Shown: positions 48,952-58,074 of the stretch, one piece after another
Position numbering within the stretch: position 1 is the stretch's first letter
Layout: each line of letters begins with the position of its first letter
From: CAZMXP01 sp964570285
GTDB lineage: Bacteria; Planctomycetota; PLA2
Length of the DNA stretch: 64,000 bases
Assembly: GCA_964570285.1 (NCBI GenBank)
Contig: CAZMXP010000004.1
Location: forward strand, 62,001 to 126,000
Reading direction: 5' to 3'
The notes under the pieces: model-generated
Told to the model about the DNA's origin: nothing
Databases searched by the model: none
What the model saw: the letters and a program-made list of their open reading frames with translations, nothing else
Position numbers and translations under genes: made by a program

Positions 48952-51210
48952 ATGATCAACACCGAAGCCCTGCGCCGTCGCGCCCTCGCATCCCTCGAGG
49001 TCCACGGCCCCACCCTGCTCGCCTTCAGCACCGCCGCGACCTGCTTCACGGTGGCCGCGATCCAACTCTTCACGCCCGCGCTCTCCGAGACGACGGGGAG
49101 CGTCTCCCTCGCCCGCGGCCTCGCCCGCGGCTTCGGGATCGCCTTCGGCCCGGCCTCCACCGTGCTCGCGCTGCTCGCCGGGGCCCACGCGCTCCTCCAC
49201 CTGGTGGGCCGCGGGCTCGAATTCGACAAGCGGCGCATCTTCTGCTCCTTCGCGCTGGTCATCTTCGTCCCGTGCCTGTTCGCGCTTCTCGGCAGGGCGG
49301 ACGGCGCGGCGGGCGGCGTCGTCGGCGTGCTCGCGCAGGACGCCGTGCTGCTGCTCTTCCCGGAGCTTTTCGCGCTGCCGCTGCTCTTTGGCGCGACGCT
49401 CGTGACGCTCGGCCTCTCCACCGACTGGTTGTTTCACGGACTCCTGACCTCCCCCCCCGCGCCTGGGTTGTCCGGGGGGGACTCCGCTCCGCTCCGCCCC
49501 CCCGCGCCCCCCCGGCTTGCCCCCAAGCCGAAGAAGGTGGAGCCGGAGCCGGAGCCTGAGCCCGAGCCGGAACCGGAGGAGGACGACGACGAGGACGAGT
49601 GCGTCCCCTGGGAGACCGAGGACGAGGAGGAGGCCGACGACGAGCCGGGCAAGGAGGAGGAGCGCGCGCCCGTGCAGAAGCCGGTGCAGCTTCCGCTGCC
49701 GACGATGCCGGACCTGCCGCGGCCGCGGCGCAGGAAGGACGACAGCCCGCTGCCGAGCCTCGACCTGCTCGAGAAGCCGAAGTCGGTCGATCTGGGGCGG
49801 CTCGAGAAGGCGATCCAGCAGAACGCGCAGATCCTCGAGCGGTCGCTCGCGTCGTTCAAGATCGAGACGCAGGTGGTCGGACACGTGCGCGGGCCGGTCA
49901 TCACGATGTACGAGCTTGCGCTGAAGGAGGGGACGAAGCTGAGCCAGGTCGTCAACCGCGCCGACGACCTCGCGATCGCGCTGAAGGCCGAATCCGTGCG
50001 CATCGTCGCGCCGATCCCGGGGAAGAACACCGTCGGCGTCGAGGTGCCCAACATCATCCGCGACGACGTCGGGCTCCACGGCCTGCTCGCCGAGGTGGGC
50101 AACAGCCTCGACAAGAAGGCGGTGCCGATCTTCCTCGGGCGCAACGCGGCGGGCGAGCCGATGGTGGAGGATCTCGCGACGATGCCGCACCTGCTGATCG
50201 CCGGCGCGACCGGCAGCGGCAAGAGCGTTTGCATCAATTCGCTGATCCTGTCGGTGCTGATGACGCGGCGCGCCGACGAGGTGAAGCTGATCCTGATCGA
50301 CCCAAAGCAGGTCGAGCTCGCGTTCTTCCGCGAGGTGCCGCACCTGCTGACGAGCGTCGTCACCGAGTCGCGCAAGGCGGCGCAGACGCTCGACTGGGTG
50401 GTCAACGAGATGGAGGACCGCTACCGCGTCTTCGCGATGTTCGGCGTCAAGAACATCGCGTCGTACAACCGCCTCGGGAGCAAGCGCGTCAAGGAGCTCG
50501 CGAAGGAGCACGACATCGGCGAGGAGAGCGCGCCGACCTACATGCCCTACCTCGTCGTCGTCGTGGACGAGCTCGCCGACCTGATCATGACCGGCAAGAA
50601 GGAGGTCGAGACGGCGATCACGCGCCTCGCGCAGAAGTCGCGCGCCGTCGGCATCCACAGCGTGCTCGCGACGCAGCGGCCCTCGACGGACGTCATCACC
50701 GGCCTCATCAAGGCGAACATGCCGAGCCGCGCGTCCTTCAAGGTGACGAGCAAGGTCGACAGCCGCGTCGTCCTCGACCAGAGCGGCGCCGACAAGCTGC
50801 TCGGACGGGGCGACATGCTCTTCCTGCCGCCGCGGGCGTTCCACCTCGTGCGGGCGCAGGGCTGCTACGTCAGCGACAACGAAGTCCGCGCGGTCGTGGA
50901 CTACCTGCGTGCCAACGGCCCCGGCCAGGACCTGCGCGAACTCGTCGTGCGCGCCGAGACGCTCGACACCCGCGACCCGCGCGAGGTGGACGACCTCTTC
51001 GACAGCGCCTGCCGCGTCGTGCTCGAGTCGCAGCGCGGCTCCGCGTCGCTGCTCCAGCGCGCCCTCGCCATCGGCTACACCCGCGCCAGCCGCCTCATCG
51101 ACCTGATGCGCGCCCAGGGCATCATCGGCGAATTCAAGAACGCCCAGGCCGCCGAGGTCCTGTTGACCCCCGAGGAGTACGAGGCGAAGTACAACTCCGC
51201 TGGGGAGTGA
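48952..51210 (+). CDS. ftsK: FtsK/SpoIIIE DNA translocase
   Basis: 752 residues. Four membrane segments in the first 165 residues, then a Pro/Glu/Asp-rich linker with a run of alternating Pro-Glu (about 200-214). The alpha/beta motor starts near 290: Walker A GATGSGKS at about 419-426, LILIDPKQVELAFF, Walker B YLVVVVDELADLI, and ATQRPSTDVITGLIKAN. The C-terminal gamma domain (SLLQRALAIGYTRASRLIDLM) reads polar DNA sequences. It pumps chromosomes at the division site. Full-length and intact; linker shorter than in E. coli. Confidence 0.95.
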   Translation: MINTEALRRRALASLEVHGPTLLAFSTAATCFTVAAIQLFTPALSETTGSVSLARGLARGFGIAFGPASTVLALLAGAHALLHLVGRGLEFDKRRIFCSFALVIFVPCLFALLGRADGAAGGVVGVLAQDAVLLLFPELFALPLLFGATLVTLGLSTDWLFHGLLTSPPAPGLSGGDSAPLRPPAPPRLAPKPKKVEPEPEPEPEPEPEEDDDEDECVPWETEDEEEADDEPGKEEERAPVQKPVQLPLPTMPDLPRPRRRKDDSPLPSLDLLEKPKSVDLGRLEKAIQQNAQILERSLASFKIETQVVGHVRGPVITMYELALKEGTKLSQVVNRADDLAIALKAESVRIVAPIPGKNTVGVEVPNIIRDDVGLHGLLAEVGNSLDKKAVPIFLGRNAAGEPMVEDLATMPHLLIAGATGSGKSVCINSLILSVLMTRRADEVKLILIDPKQVELAFFREVPHLLTSVVTESRKAAQTLDWVVNEMEDRYRVFAMFGVKNIASYNRLGSKRVKELAKEHDIGEESAPTYMPYLVVVVDELADLIMTGKKEVETAITRLAQKSRAVGIHSVLATQRPSTDVITGLIKANMPSRASFKVTSKVDSRVVLDQSGADKLLGRGDMLFLPPRAFHLVRAQGCYVSDNEVRAVVDYLRANGPGQDLRELVVRAETLDTRDPREVDDLFDSACRVVLESQRGSASLLQRALAIGYTRASRLIDLMRAQGIIGEFKNAQAAEVLLTPEEYEAKYNSAGE

Positions 51211-51323
51211 CGCGGTCTCCCCCCAGCATCCCCCCAAGGATGTGATCGAGGGCGCTTGCAGGACCTGCGGGCGAGTACCCACGGTTGAAGGCTCCCCCGC
51301 CGCCAATCCTCCAGCCCCCTTGC

Positions 51324-51329
51324 TACCAT
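51324..51329 (+). promoter_or_regulatory. -10 box TACCAT of the 124-residue gene
   Basis: TACCAT, 6 nt before the ATG at 51336. Confidence 0.4.
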
Positions 51330-51335
51330 CCCCCC

Positions 51336-51710
51336 ATGCCCGACGCCTACGACACGATCCTCGCGCGCATCAAGGTCGGCCAGACGATGCGGACGCCGGA
51401 CGACAAGACGGGCAAGCCGTTCACGATCGCGGAGATCGGCCCCGAGTCGGTCACGGTCAAGACGGCGAAGGGCGGCAAGGTGCGCATCTCGCTCTTCACC
51501 TTCGACACCGCGGCGAAGTACCTCGCCGACATGGGCTGCCGCGGCGACCGCTGGCTCGAAGTCAAGGACGAGAACTTCCAGATGGTGCTCAACATGGAGA
51601 ACGACCGCGTGCGCGCCGCCTCCTACGTGCTCGGCATCCTCGCGGCGGCGGGCGTCATCGAGATCGACGGCGGCCGGCCCAACCGCGCGCGGCTCGTCAC
51701 TCGACCGTGA
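51336..51710 (+). CDS. Unrecognised small cytoplasmic protein
   Basis: 124 residues, no signal peptide or membrane segment. Residues 1-55 look like a small beta-barrel (VGQTMRTPDDKTGKPFTIAEI, VTVKTAKGGKVRISLFTFD); the second half is mixed alpha/beta. No family recognised. Start supported by a -10 box 6 nt upstream; the longer in-frame ATG at 51285 would add a Pro-rich, unlikely N-terminus. The last 14 bases overlap the convergent C25-like gene. Confidence 0.65.
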   Translation: MPDAYDTILARIKVGQTMRTPDDKTGKPFTIAEIGPESVTVKTAKGGKVRISLFTFDTAAKYLADMGCRGDRWLEVKDENFQMVLNMENDRVRAASYVLGILAAAGVIEIDGGRPNRARLVTRP

Positions 51711-53211
51711 GGATCGCCGAGGCGACCGCCGCGCCCTTCTCCCCCTCGACAAAGAGGCGGATCGGATGGGGGCCCGGGGGAAGATCCTTCGACAGCGGCA
51801 ACGGGATCGAGAACCTCCCGCCCTTGACCTGCCCCGTCCATGTCGCGAGAACCCAGTCGTTCGCGTTCCTGTAGCAGTCGCGGAAGGCCTCCTCGCTGTC
51901 GCCCGCGCGCTTCGCGCGCGGTGTCGTGCGAGCCTGGACCAACTCGACCAGCGCCGCGCCGTCCACCGGCGAGGTGCCCGTGAGCGAGGCGAGCGCGCCG
52001 CGCGCCGCGGCAGGGGGCGCGTCGACGGTCGCCGTCGCGGGCAGCGGCAGCCGCATCAGCGGGTCGCCGAAGAGGTGGTAGAGGTAGAGGTGCTCCTTGC
52101 GCTCGCCGATCCGGAGCTTCTCGTCGAACTGGTAGCCGAGCGCGAGCATCTCGATGAACTGGCGCCCCGGATCCCCCTCCTTCGCGTTGACCAGGCGGCG
52201 CTTCGCCTGCAGCCACGCCTCGCCGAGCGTCGGCCGCCGATCGACGAAGAGCGCGTCGAGCAGTTCCTTGGCAAGCACGCCGTTCGCGTAGGGCATCGAG
52301 ACGCGCGAGGACGCAATGACCGCGATCGGCCCGCTCGGCAGGCGCAGCGCCTCCTCGGCGAGGCAGTCGGGCCCGTCGTCGAAGCGGCCGGTGGAGCAGG
52401 CGACAAAGACCGCGATCGGCGCGCCGCGGCGGCACTCGATGCTGTCGATCGCCTCCTCGGGGAAGATCTCGTGGCTCCGGCCGCCGAAGCGCACGCGGTC
52501 GAGGTGCCGGCGGCTGCCGTGGCCCATGTAGGCGACGACGAGCGCGCCCTCGTTGAGCCGCTCGAGCATCGCCTCGCCGACGCGCGCGGGCGGCGGGCAG
52601 AAGGGGCTGTTCGGGTTCGCGTAGGTGACGTGCAGGTCGAAGTCCTGCGAGACGCTCTCGGTCAGGAACTTCGTCGCGACCTGCTCCAGCGCCCAGTCCT
52701 GCAGCGCGCCAAACCCCCCGACGCCCGCGAAGACGTTGACGCGCCGCCGCCAGAGGCCGAAGTCCCGGCCCTTCTCGTACGCGACGACCCGCCCGAGCAT
52801 CGCGCCGACCTCCTCCGGGCTGTCGGCGGGGATGCGCCCGACGGCGAGGTCGGGCAACTCGTCGCCGTCGAGATCGGAGAGCGGGTGGTCGGTCGCGATC
52901 TGGAAGTCCTGCTCCCAGATGCGGATGAAGACGCCCTCGCGGTAGGCGCAGCGCACCTGCTTCATGTCGCCGAGCAGCAGCACGCTGCGGAGCGTGCCGC
53001 CCGCCGCGACGTCATGGACGAGCTTCGGCAGGTCCTCCGCGGGCTCGCGGAACTCGAGCACGTGCCCCTGCGCCTCGCGGTACCCCTTCCACTCCTTCGC
53101 CGCGGGCCAGTAGGCCTTCGGCGCGATCACGAGCGTGTCCTGGGCCCCCGCGACCCCCCCCAAGGAAACGAGCAGCAGCAGCGCTCCCGAAAGCCGGCGG
53201 TTAGTAGCCAC
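51697..53211 (-). CDS. Secreted C25 (gingipain-like) cysteine peptidase family protein
   Basis: 504 residues. Signal peptide (LSGALLLLVSLGGVAGAQ), then the caspase-like C25 fold: SDLDGDELPDLAVGRIPADS, catalytic His in VAYMGHGSRRHL (about residue 229) and catalytic Cys in IAVFVACSTGRFD (about 270). An ending domain of about 90 residues is Ig-like. Known C25 enzymes are extracellular proteases with Arg/Lys specificity, or the sortase-like PorU of type IX secretion; no other type IX genes are visible. GTG start is set by TACACT 6 nt upstream. The open frame extends upstream without support. Confidence 0.85.
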   Translation of the reverse strand: MATNRRLSGALLLLVSLGGVAGAQDTLVIAPKAYWPAAKEWKGYREAQGHVLEFREPAEDLPKLVHDVAAGGTLRSVLLLGDMKQVRCAYREGVFIRIWEQDFQIATDHPLSDLDGDELPDLAVGRIPADSPEEVGAMLGRVVAYEKGRDFGLWRRRVNVFAGVGGFGALQDWALEQVATKFLTESVSQDFDLHVTYANPNSPFCPPPARVGEAMLERLNEGALVVAYMGHGSRRHLDRVRFGGRSHEIFPEEAIDSIECRRGAPIAVFVACSTGRFDDGPDCLAEEALRLPSGPIAVIASSRVSMPYANGVLAKELLDALFVDRRPTLGEAWLQAKRRLVNAKEGDPGRQFIEMLALGYQFDEKLRIGERKEHLYLYHLFGDPLMRLPLPATATVDAPPAAARGALASLTGTSPVDGAALVELVQARTTPRAKRAGDSEEAFRDCYRNANDWVLATWTGQVKGGRFSIPLPLSKDLPPGPHPIRLFVEGEKGAAVASAILTVE

Positions 53212-53217
53212 GACGGA

Positions 53218-53223
53218 AGTGTA
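53218..53223 (-). promoter_or_regulatory. -10 box TACACT of the C25-like gene
   Basis: TACACT, 6 nt before the GTG at 53211. Confidence 0.5.
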
Positions 53224-53241
53224 ACCGGCGTCGTCAGCCGC

Positions 53242-53247
53242 TACCCT
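53242..53247 (+). promoter_or_regulatory. -10 box TACCCT of the FAD reductase gene
   Basis: TACCCT, 10 nt before the TTG at 53258. Confidence 0.35.
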
Positions 53248-53257
53248 TGGCGCCGCC

Positions 53258-54370
53258 TTGCCGAGCGACCACTCCGATTGCGTCATCGTCGGCGCGAGCT
53301 TCGCCGGGCTCGCCTGCGCGAGCGCGGCGGCGCGCGCGGGCCTGCGGGTCACCGTGCTCGAGCAGAAGGCCGATCCGGGCGAGAAGCTGCACACGACCGG
53401 CATCCTCGTCAAGGACGCGATCGACCAGGTGGCGCTGCTCGATGCCCTGCCGCCGGCCCTCGTGCGGCGCATCGACGGCGTGCGCCTCTACGCGCCGAGC
53501 CTGCGGTCGGTGGACCTGCGCGCGCCGGGCTACTACTTCCTCGCGACGGAGACGCCTGGGCTCATGCGATGGCTCGCCGCGCAGGCGGCGGCGGCGGGGG
53601 CGCGCGTGCGCTGCGGCAGCCTCTTCGCGCGCGCGGAGCGCATGCAGAGCGGTTTCGACCTCGGCGAGTTCGGCACGACGCGCTACCTCGTGGGCGCGGA
53701 CGGGCCCAACTCGCGCGTCGCCAGGGTGCTCGGGCTCGGGCAGAACCGCAAGTTCCTCTTCGGCATCGAGCACGAGTACGCCGGTGTCGCGATCGCCGAG
53801 TCCGACTACTTGCATTGCTTCGTGGATCGGCGGCTCGCGCCCGGTTACATCGCGTGGGTGGTCGCCGGCGTCGGCGTGCTGCAGGTGGGCCTCGCGCGCC
53901 GGGCGGCGCGCCGCGCTCCCCCGCCCGACGCCGCGATGGCCGCGCTGCTCGGCAAGATCGCGCCGCTCTTCGATCTGCGGGACCGCCCGCCCACGGCGGT
54001 GCGCGCCGGCCTGATCCCGTGCGGCGGTGTCGTGCGCCCGGTCGCGGCGTCGCGCGCGCTGCTCGTCGGGGACGCCGCCGGCATGGTCTCGCCGGTGACC
54101 GCGGGCGGCATCCACACGGCGCTGAAGCACGGCCTCGCCGCCGGCCACGCGATCGTCGAGTACCTGACCGGCAAGCGCGACGACCCGGCCGGATGGTTCC
54201 CTCGCAGCTACCCGCGCTTTCGCACCAAACGGCTGCTGCGCTTCCTGTACGACCACTTCCAGAGCGATCTGCTCTTCGATCTGCTGCTACGGACGCGGGC
54301 GATGCGCTCGGCGGCGAGCGTCGTCTACTTCCACCACAAGGGGGTCTTCGATCCGCCGCGCCGCGAGTAG
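53258..54370 (+). CDS. FAD-dependent geranylgeranyl reductase-family oxidoreductase
   Basis: 370 residues. N-terminal dinucleotide fold VIVGASFAGLACASAAARAG with E/QKAD after the second strand, the GADGPNSRVAR motif of PHBH-like flavoproteins, and the FAD pyrophosphate motif LLVGDAAGMVSPVTAGGIHTALK. Relatives reduce isoprenoid double bonds or feed electrons to quinones (FixC type). TTG start, chosen because the FAD fold begins seven residues later and a -10 box precedes it. Its TAG stop is the start of the thiD -10 box. Confidence 0.85.
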   Translation: MPSDHSDCVIVGASFAGLACASAAARAGLRVTVLEQKADPGEKLHTTGILVKDAIDQVALLDALPPALVRRIDGVRLYAPSLRSVDLRAPGYYFLATETPGLMRWLAAQAAAAGARVRCGSLFARAERMQSGFDLGEFGTTRYLVGADGPNSRVARVLGLGQNRKFLFGIEHEYAGVAIAESDYLHCFVDRRLAPGYIAWVVAGVGVLQVGLARRAARRAPPPDAAMAALLGKIAPLFDLRDRPPTAVRAGLIPCGGVVRPVAASRALLVGDAAGMVSPVTAGGIHTALKHGLAAGHAIVEYLTGKRDDPAGWFPRSYPRFRTKRLLRFLYDHFQSDLLFDLLLRTRAMRSAASVVYFHHKGVFDPPRRE

Positions 54371-54373
54371 AAT
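54368..54373 (+). promoter_or_regulatory. -10 box TAGAAT of thiD
   Basis: TAGAAT, 6 nt before the ATG at 54380; its TAG is the stop codon of the upstream FAD gene. Confidence 0.6.
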
Positions 54374-54379
54374 GGGGCG

Positions 54380-55156
54380 ATGCGCGTCGCGCTGACGATC
54401 GCCGGATCGGATCCTTCGGGGGGCGCGGGGGCGCAGGCGGACCTCAAGACCTTCCAGGCCCACGGTGTCTTCGGCATGGCGGTGCTGACCGCGCTGACCG
54501 CGCAGAACACCTGCGGCGTCAGCGGCGTCCTCGACATCCCTCCCGAGTTCGTCGCGGCGCAGCTCGACGCGGTGCTCGGCGACACGGAGGTGCATGCGGC
54601 CAAGACCGGGATGGTCTCGCGCGCCCCGACGATCGTCGCGATCGCCGAGGCGCTGGCGCGACACCCGGTGCGCCATCTGGTCGTCGATCCGGTCATGGTC
54701 GCGACCTCGGGCGATGCGCTGCTGTCGGACGACGCGGTGGACACCCTCGTCGAGCGCCTCTTCCCGCTCGCCCTGCTCGTGACGCCGAACATCCCCGAAG
54801 CGGAGCGTCTGACCGGCATGCGCATCACGACGAGCGGCGACATGCGCGACGCGTCGGCGATCCTGCAGCGGCGCGGCGCGCGCGCGGTGCTCGTCAAGGG
54901 GGGCCATCTCGACGGCGCCGAGGTCGTGGACCTGCTCCACGCCGAGGGCGTCTTCCGCGAGTTCCGCCAGAGGAGGCTCCCCGGGCCCCCGGTCCACGGC
55001 ACCGGCTGCGCGCTCTCGGCGGCGATCGCGGCGCACCTCGCGCGCGGCGCGGCGCTGACCGAGTCGGTCGCGCGCGCGCACGCGTTCGTGCACAAGGCGA
55101 TCGAGCGCGCCGTCGCCACCGGCAAGGGCGCACGGCCGGTGAACCTCTTCGCATGA
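54380..55156 (+). CDS. thiD: Hydroxymethylpyrimidine/phosphomethylpyrimidine kinase
   Basis: 258 residues. Ribokinase-like ThiD: TIAGSDPSGGAGAQADLKTF, AVLTALTAQNT, KTGMVS, VVDPVMVATSGDALL, TPNIPEAERLTG and the catalytic HGTGCALSAAIAA. Two successive phosphorylations of HMP in thiamine synthesis; as a lone thi gene it may serve salvage. No thiamine (TPP) riboswitch upstream: the leader is only a few bases. ATGA overlap with the next gene. Confidence 0.94.
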   Translation: MRVALTIAGSDPSGGAGAQADLKTFQAHGVFGMAVLTALTAQNTCGVSGVLDIPPEFVAAQLDAVLGDTEVHAAKTGMVSRAPTIVAIAEALARHPVRHLVVDPVMVATSGDALLSDDAVDTLVERLFPLALLVTPNIPEAERLTGMRITTSGDMRDASAILQRRGARAVLVKGGHLDGAEVVDLLHAEGVFREFRQRRLPGPPVHGTGCALSAAIAAHLARGAALTESVARAHAFVHKAIERAVATGKGARPVNLFA

Positions 55157-55968
55157 GGATCGCGTTCGTCGGCTGCGGCGCCGCGGGCCGCCCGCTCGGC
55201 ATCGCGTGGCGCAAGGCGGGCCACAGCATCGGTGCCGTTCTCGCACGCCGCACCGCGGCGGAGGCGGTGGGGGCCCTGGGGGAGGGGGTCGCCGGCGGCT
55301 CGCTCGACGACGCCGACGTCGTCGTCTTCGCGACGCCGGACGACGCGCTCGCTTCGGTCGCGGCCCGGTTCCCCCTCGCCCCCTCCCAGATCGCCCTCCA
55401 CCTGTCGGGCGCGCACCCTTCGACCGTGCTCAGCCCGACCGGCGCGCGCACCGCGAGCCTCCACCCGCTGCGTGCCTTTGCCGATCTCGCGACCTCGCTC
55501 GCCGCGCTGCCGCAGACGCACTTCTTCGTCGAGGGCGAGGCCGTCGAGGTCGCGGAGCGCCTCGCGAAGGACGTCGGCGGCACCGTCGCCCGCATCGCCA
55601 CCGACCGGAAGATCCTCTATCACGCCGGCGCGACGACGGCGGGCAACTACACGGTGACCCTGCTGTCGGTCGCGCTCGAGCTGCTGCGTCGCGCCGGCGT
55701 GTCGGAGGAGGAGGGCCTGCCCGCGCTTCTGGCGTTGGCGAGGGGTGCGCTGGACAACGTCGGGCGCGTCGGCGTCGCGAAGGGGCTCACCGGTCCCTGC
55801 GCGCGCGGCGACGTCGAACTGGTCCGCCGCCACATGGAGGCGCTCCCGCCGCCGATCCGGGCGCTCTATGCGGAGCTGTTGCGCGCGACGATCCCCATCG
55901 CGCGCGCGAAGGGGACGCTCGGCGCCGAGGCCGCGCGCGAACTCTCCCGGCTCTCCGAGACGACCTAG
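55153..55968 (+). CDS. Rossmann-fold / DUF2520 oxidoreductase-like protein
   Basis: 271 residues. N-terminal NAD(P)-binding fold (IAFVGCGAAGRPLGIAWRKAGH; DVVVFATPDDAL), then HLSGAHPSTVL, LHPLRAF and a helical C-terminal domain with a KILYHAGATTAGNYTVTLL opening. This matches the DUF2520 group, related to F420-dependent NADP reductase and ketopantoate reductase folds; activity unproven. Coupled to thiD by a 4-nt overlap, which is the only hint of a role in cofactor metabolism. Confidence 0.83.
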   Translation: MRIAFVGCGAAGRPLGIAWRKAGHSIGAVLARRTAAEAVGALGEGVAGGSLDDADVVVFATPDDALASVAARFPLAPSQIALHLSGAHPSTVLSPTGARTASLHPLRAFADLATSLAALPQTHFFVEGEAVEVAERLAKDVGGTVARIATDRKILYHAGATTAGNYTVTLLSVALELLRRAGVSEEEGLPALLALARGALDNVGRVGVAKGLTGPCARGDVELVRRHMEALPPPIRALYAELLRATIPIARAKGTLGAEAARELSRLSETT

Positions 55969-56042
55969 CCGTCCGCGTGCCGAAACCGGACCAACCCGAA
56001 CAGTTATCGGAGTGTGTCTTCGGGGGGGGAGATCGGGCGGCC

Positions 56043-57713
56043 CTACGCGTAGATCGCGTCCACCAACCCCGCGTACCGCTCCGCGATCAGGTTGCGGCGC
56101 ATCTTCAGCGTCGCGGTCAGCAGGCCGTTCTCGGTGCTGAAGGGCTCCTCGATCAGCGCGAACTTGTGCACGGCTTCGAAGGCGCGGAAGCCGCCCTTGG
56201 GGCCGGTGCTCTCGGCGAGGGCGCGGCGGATGTTCTCCTCGCTGGCGCCGCGCTCGCGGTCGGGGACGACCAGCGCCGCGAGGTGCTTTCGGTCCTGGCC
56301 GACGAGCATGACCTGCTTGACATAGGGGGAGAGCAGGATCCGGTTCTCGATCGGCTCGGGTTCGATGTTCTCGCCGCCAGAGAGCACGATCGTCTCCTTC
56401 AGGCGGCCGGTGAAGACGAGATCCCGGCCGTTGACGATGCGGCCGAGGTCGCCCGTGTCGAACCAGCGCTCGTCGTCGAGCACCGCGCGCGTGAGCTCCT
56501 CCTCGTTGTAGTAGCCGCGCATCACCTGCGGGCCCTTCACCTGGAACGTCCCCTTCGGACCGACGCGGATCGCCGTCTCGGGCACGGCGCGGCCGATCGT
56601 GCCGAGCACGTTGTCATGGCGGTCGCGCAGCGCGACGACCGGCGCCGTCTCCGTGAGGCCGTAGCCGATCAGCAGCGTGATGCCGACATCCGCGAAGAAC
56701 TGGTCGAGGTGCGGCGCGAGGTAGCCGCCGCCGCTGACGACCAGCTTGAGACCCCCCCCGAGCCCCCCCCGGATCTTCCTGTAGAAGAGGCGCTCGCCGA
56801 GCGCGTGCAGCGGCGCCGCGAGGAAGTTGCCCCGCCGCCTCGCGCGCGTCGCCGCGCGGCAGAGCGCGAAGAGCCGCTCGAGCACCCGGCTCTTCTTCGA
56901 GAGCGTCTGCAGCACGCCGTCATGCACCGACTCCCAGAGGCGCGGCACCGCGGCGAAGAACTGCGGCCGGTGCTCCCTGAGATCGTCGCGGAAGCGGCGC
57001 CGGTCGCTGTAGACCGTCACGCACCCCACCGCGTGCCCGCAGAGCTCGACGGTCTGCTCGAAGGTGTGCCAGGACGGCAGGATCGACACCCACGTGTCGC
57101 CCGCGGCCATGCCGACGAGGTCGGGCAGGTGGCGGATGTTGTGCGCGATGTTCCGGTGCTCGAGCATCACCCCCTTCGGGCGGCCGGTCGTGCCGCTCGT
57201 GTAGAGGATCACCGCGAGGTCCTCCGGCGCGCGCGCGCGCGCGTACTGCGCCAGCGTGCCGGAGGGGAGGTCGGCGGGTCCGGGAAACTCCTCCGCGTCC
57301 ATGCGGAGAACGGGTAGGGGTCCGGGGACCCGGTCGGCCATTCTGGCGCTGCCCGCGAGCACGATCCTGCTGCCGCTGTGTTCGAGCAGGTAGGCGAGTT
57401 CGGAGGGCGCGATCTCCTCGCCCCGCGGCACGACGACGGCGCCGCAGGCGAGCACCGCGAGATAGCTGTGCAGCCAGCGCGCGCTGTTCTCCGCGAGGAG
57501 CGCGACGCGGTCGCCGGGGCGGACGCCCTGCTCCTTCAGGCGCGTCGCGATGCCGTGGATCGCGCGTGCGGCGTCGCCGTAGGACCAGCGGCGCTGCCGG
57601 TCGATCTGCATCGTCCGGTCGGCGTACCGGTCGAACGCGCGGAAGAGATGGGTGTTGATCGTCTCCACGTGGCGATTGGCCCGCGGGTTGCTTCGGCTAG
57701 GAGTTGAGGGCAT
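56043..57713 (-). CDS. Long-chain acyl-CoA synthetase (AMP-forming)
   Basis: 556 residues. Adenylating-enzyme motifs: P-loop YTSGTTGRPKGVMLEH, LPSWHTFEQ, VSGGGYLAPHL, GYGLTETAPV, WFDTGDLGRI, FTGRLKETIVLSGGENIEPEPIE and C-terminal catalytic Lys in TLKMRR. Of the long-chain fatty-acid CoA ligase type. Start uncertain: ATG at 57713 has its TATACC box only one base away, so GTG at 57668 (VETINTHLFRAF), closer to the family start, may be used. Shares the GTATAC core with the divergent thioredoxin promoter. Confidence 0.92.
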   Translation of the reverse strand: MPSTPSRSNPRANRHVETINTHLFRAFDRYADRTMQIDRQRRWSYGDAARAIHGIATRLKEQGVRPGDRVALLAENSARWLHSYLAVLACGAVVVPRGEEIAPSELAYLLEHSGSRIVLAGSARMADRVPGPLPVLRMDAEEFPGPADLPSGTLAQYARARAPEDLAVILYTSGTTGRPKGVMLEHRNIAHNIRHLPDLVGMAAGDTWVSILPSWHTFEQTVELCGHAVGCVTVYSDRRRFRDDLREHRPQFFAAVPRLWESVHDGVLQTLSKKSRVLERLFALCRAATRARRRGNFLAAPLHALGERLFYRKIRGGLGGGLKLVVSGGGYLAPHLDQFFADVGITLLIGYGLTETAPVVALRDRHDNVLGTIGRAVPETAIRVGPKGTFQVKGPQVMRGYYNEEELTRAVLDDERWFDTGDLGRIVNGRDLVFTGRLKETIVLSGGENIEPEPIENRILLSPYVKQVMLVGQDRKHLAALVVPDRERGASEENIRRALAESTGPKGGFRAFEAVHKFALIEEPFSTENGLLTATLKMRRNLIAERYAGLVDAIYA

Positions 57714-57716
57714 TGG

Positions 57717-57722
57717 TATACT
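57717..57722 (+). promoter_or_regulatory. -10 box TATACT of the thioredoxin operon
   Basis: TATACT, 25 nt before the ATG at 57748, so a leader of about 18 nt with GGAGAG. The palindromic GTATAC core can also read as TATACC on the minus strand for the acyl-CoA synthetase. Confidence 0.5.
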
Positions 57723-57747
57723 GCCCGTTTCCAGCCGGAGAGTCCAG

Positions 57748-58074
57748 ATGAGCCTGACGGTACTGAACGACGACAACTTCTCGCAGGAGGTCATCTCCTC
57801 CGGCGTGCCCGTGATGGTGGACTTCTATGCGACCTGGTGCGGCCCCTGCAAGGCGCTGACGCCCATCGTCGAGAAGCTCGCGAAGGAGTACCAGGGCAAG
57901 CTGAAGGTCGGCAAGCTCAACATCGACGACGCGCCGCAGACGCCGAGCCAGTTCGCCGTGCGCGGCGTGCCGACGCTGATCTTCTTCAAGGACGGCGAGG
58001 CCGTCGACTCCCTCGTCGGCCTCCGGAAGGAGAGCGAGCTGCGCTCGCGCATCGAGCAGCTCATCGCCGGATGA
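57748..58074 (+). CDS. trxA: Thioredoxin
   Basis: 108 residues, standard thioredoxin with active site WCGPC (W30-C34), buried VMVDFYA strand, GKLNIDD and cis-Pro in VRGVPTLIFFKDG. No signal peptide, so it is cytoplasmic. First gene of a four-gene operon in which each later gene overlaps or nearly touches the one before. ATGA overlap with the HtrA gene suggests linked redox and protein-quality functions. Confidence 0.95.
   Translation: MSLTVLNDDNFSQEVISSGVPVMVDFYATWCGPCKALTPIVEKLAKEYQGKLKVGKLNIDDAPQTPSQFAVRGVPTLIFFKDGEAVDSLVGLRKESELRSRIEQLIAG

Noticed and set aside
54371..54380. TPP riboswitch for thiD
   Set aside because: The -10 box is 6 nt before the ATG, so there is no leader to hold one.
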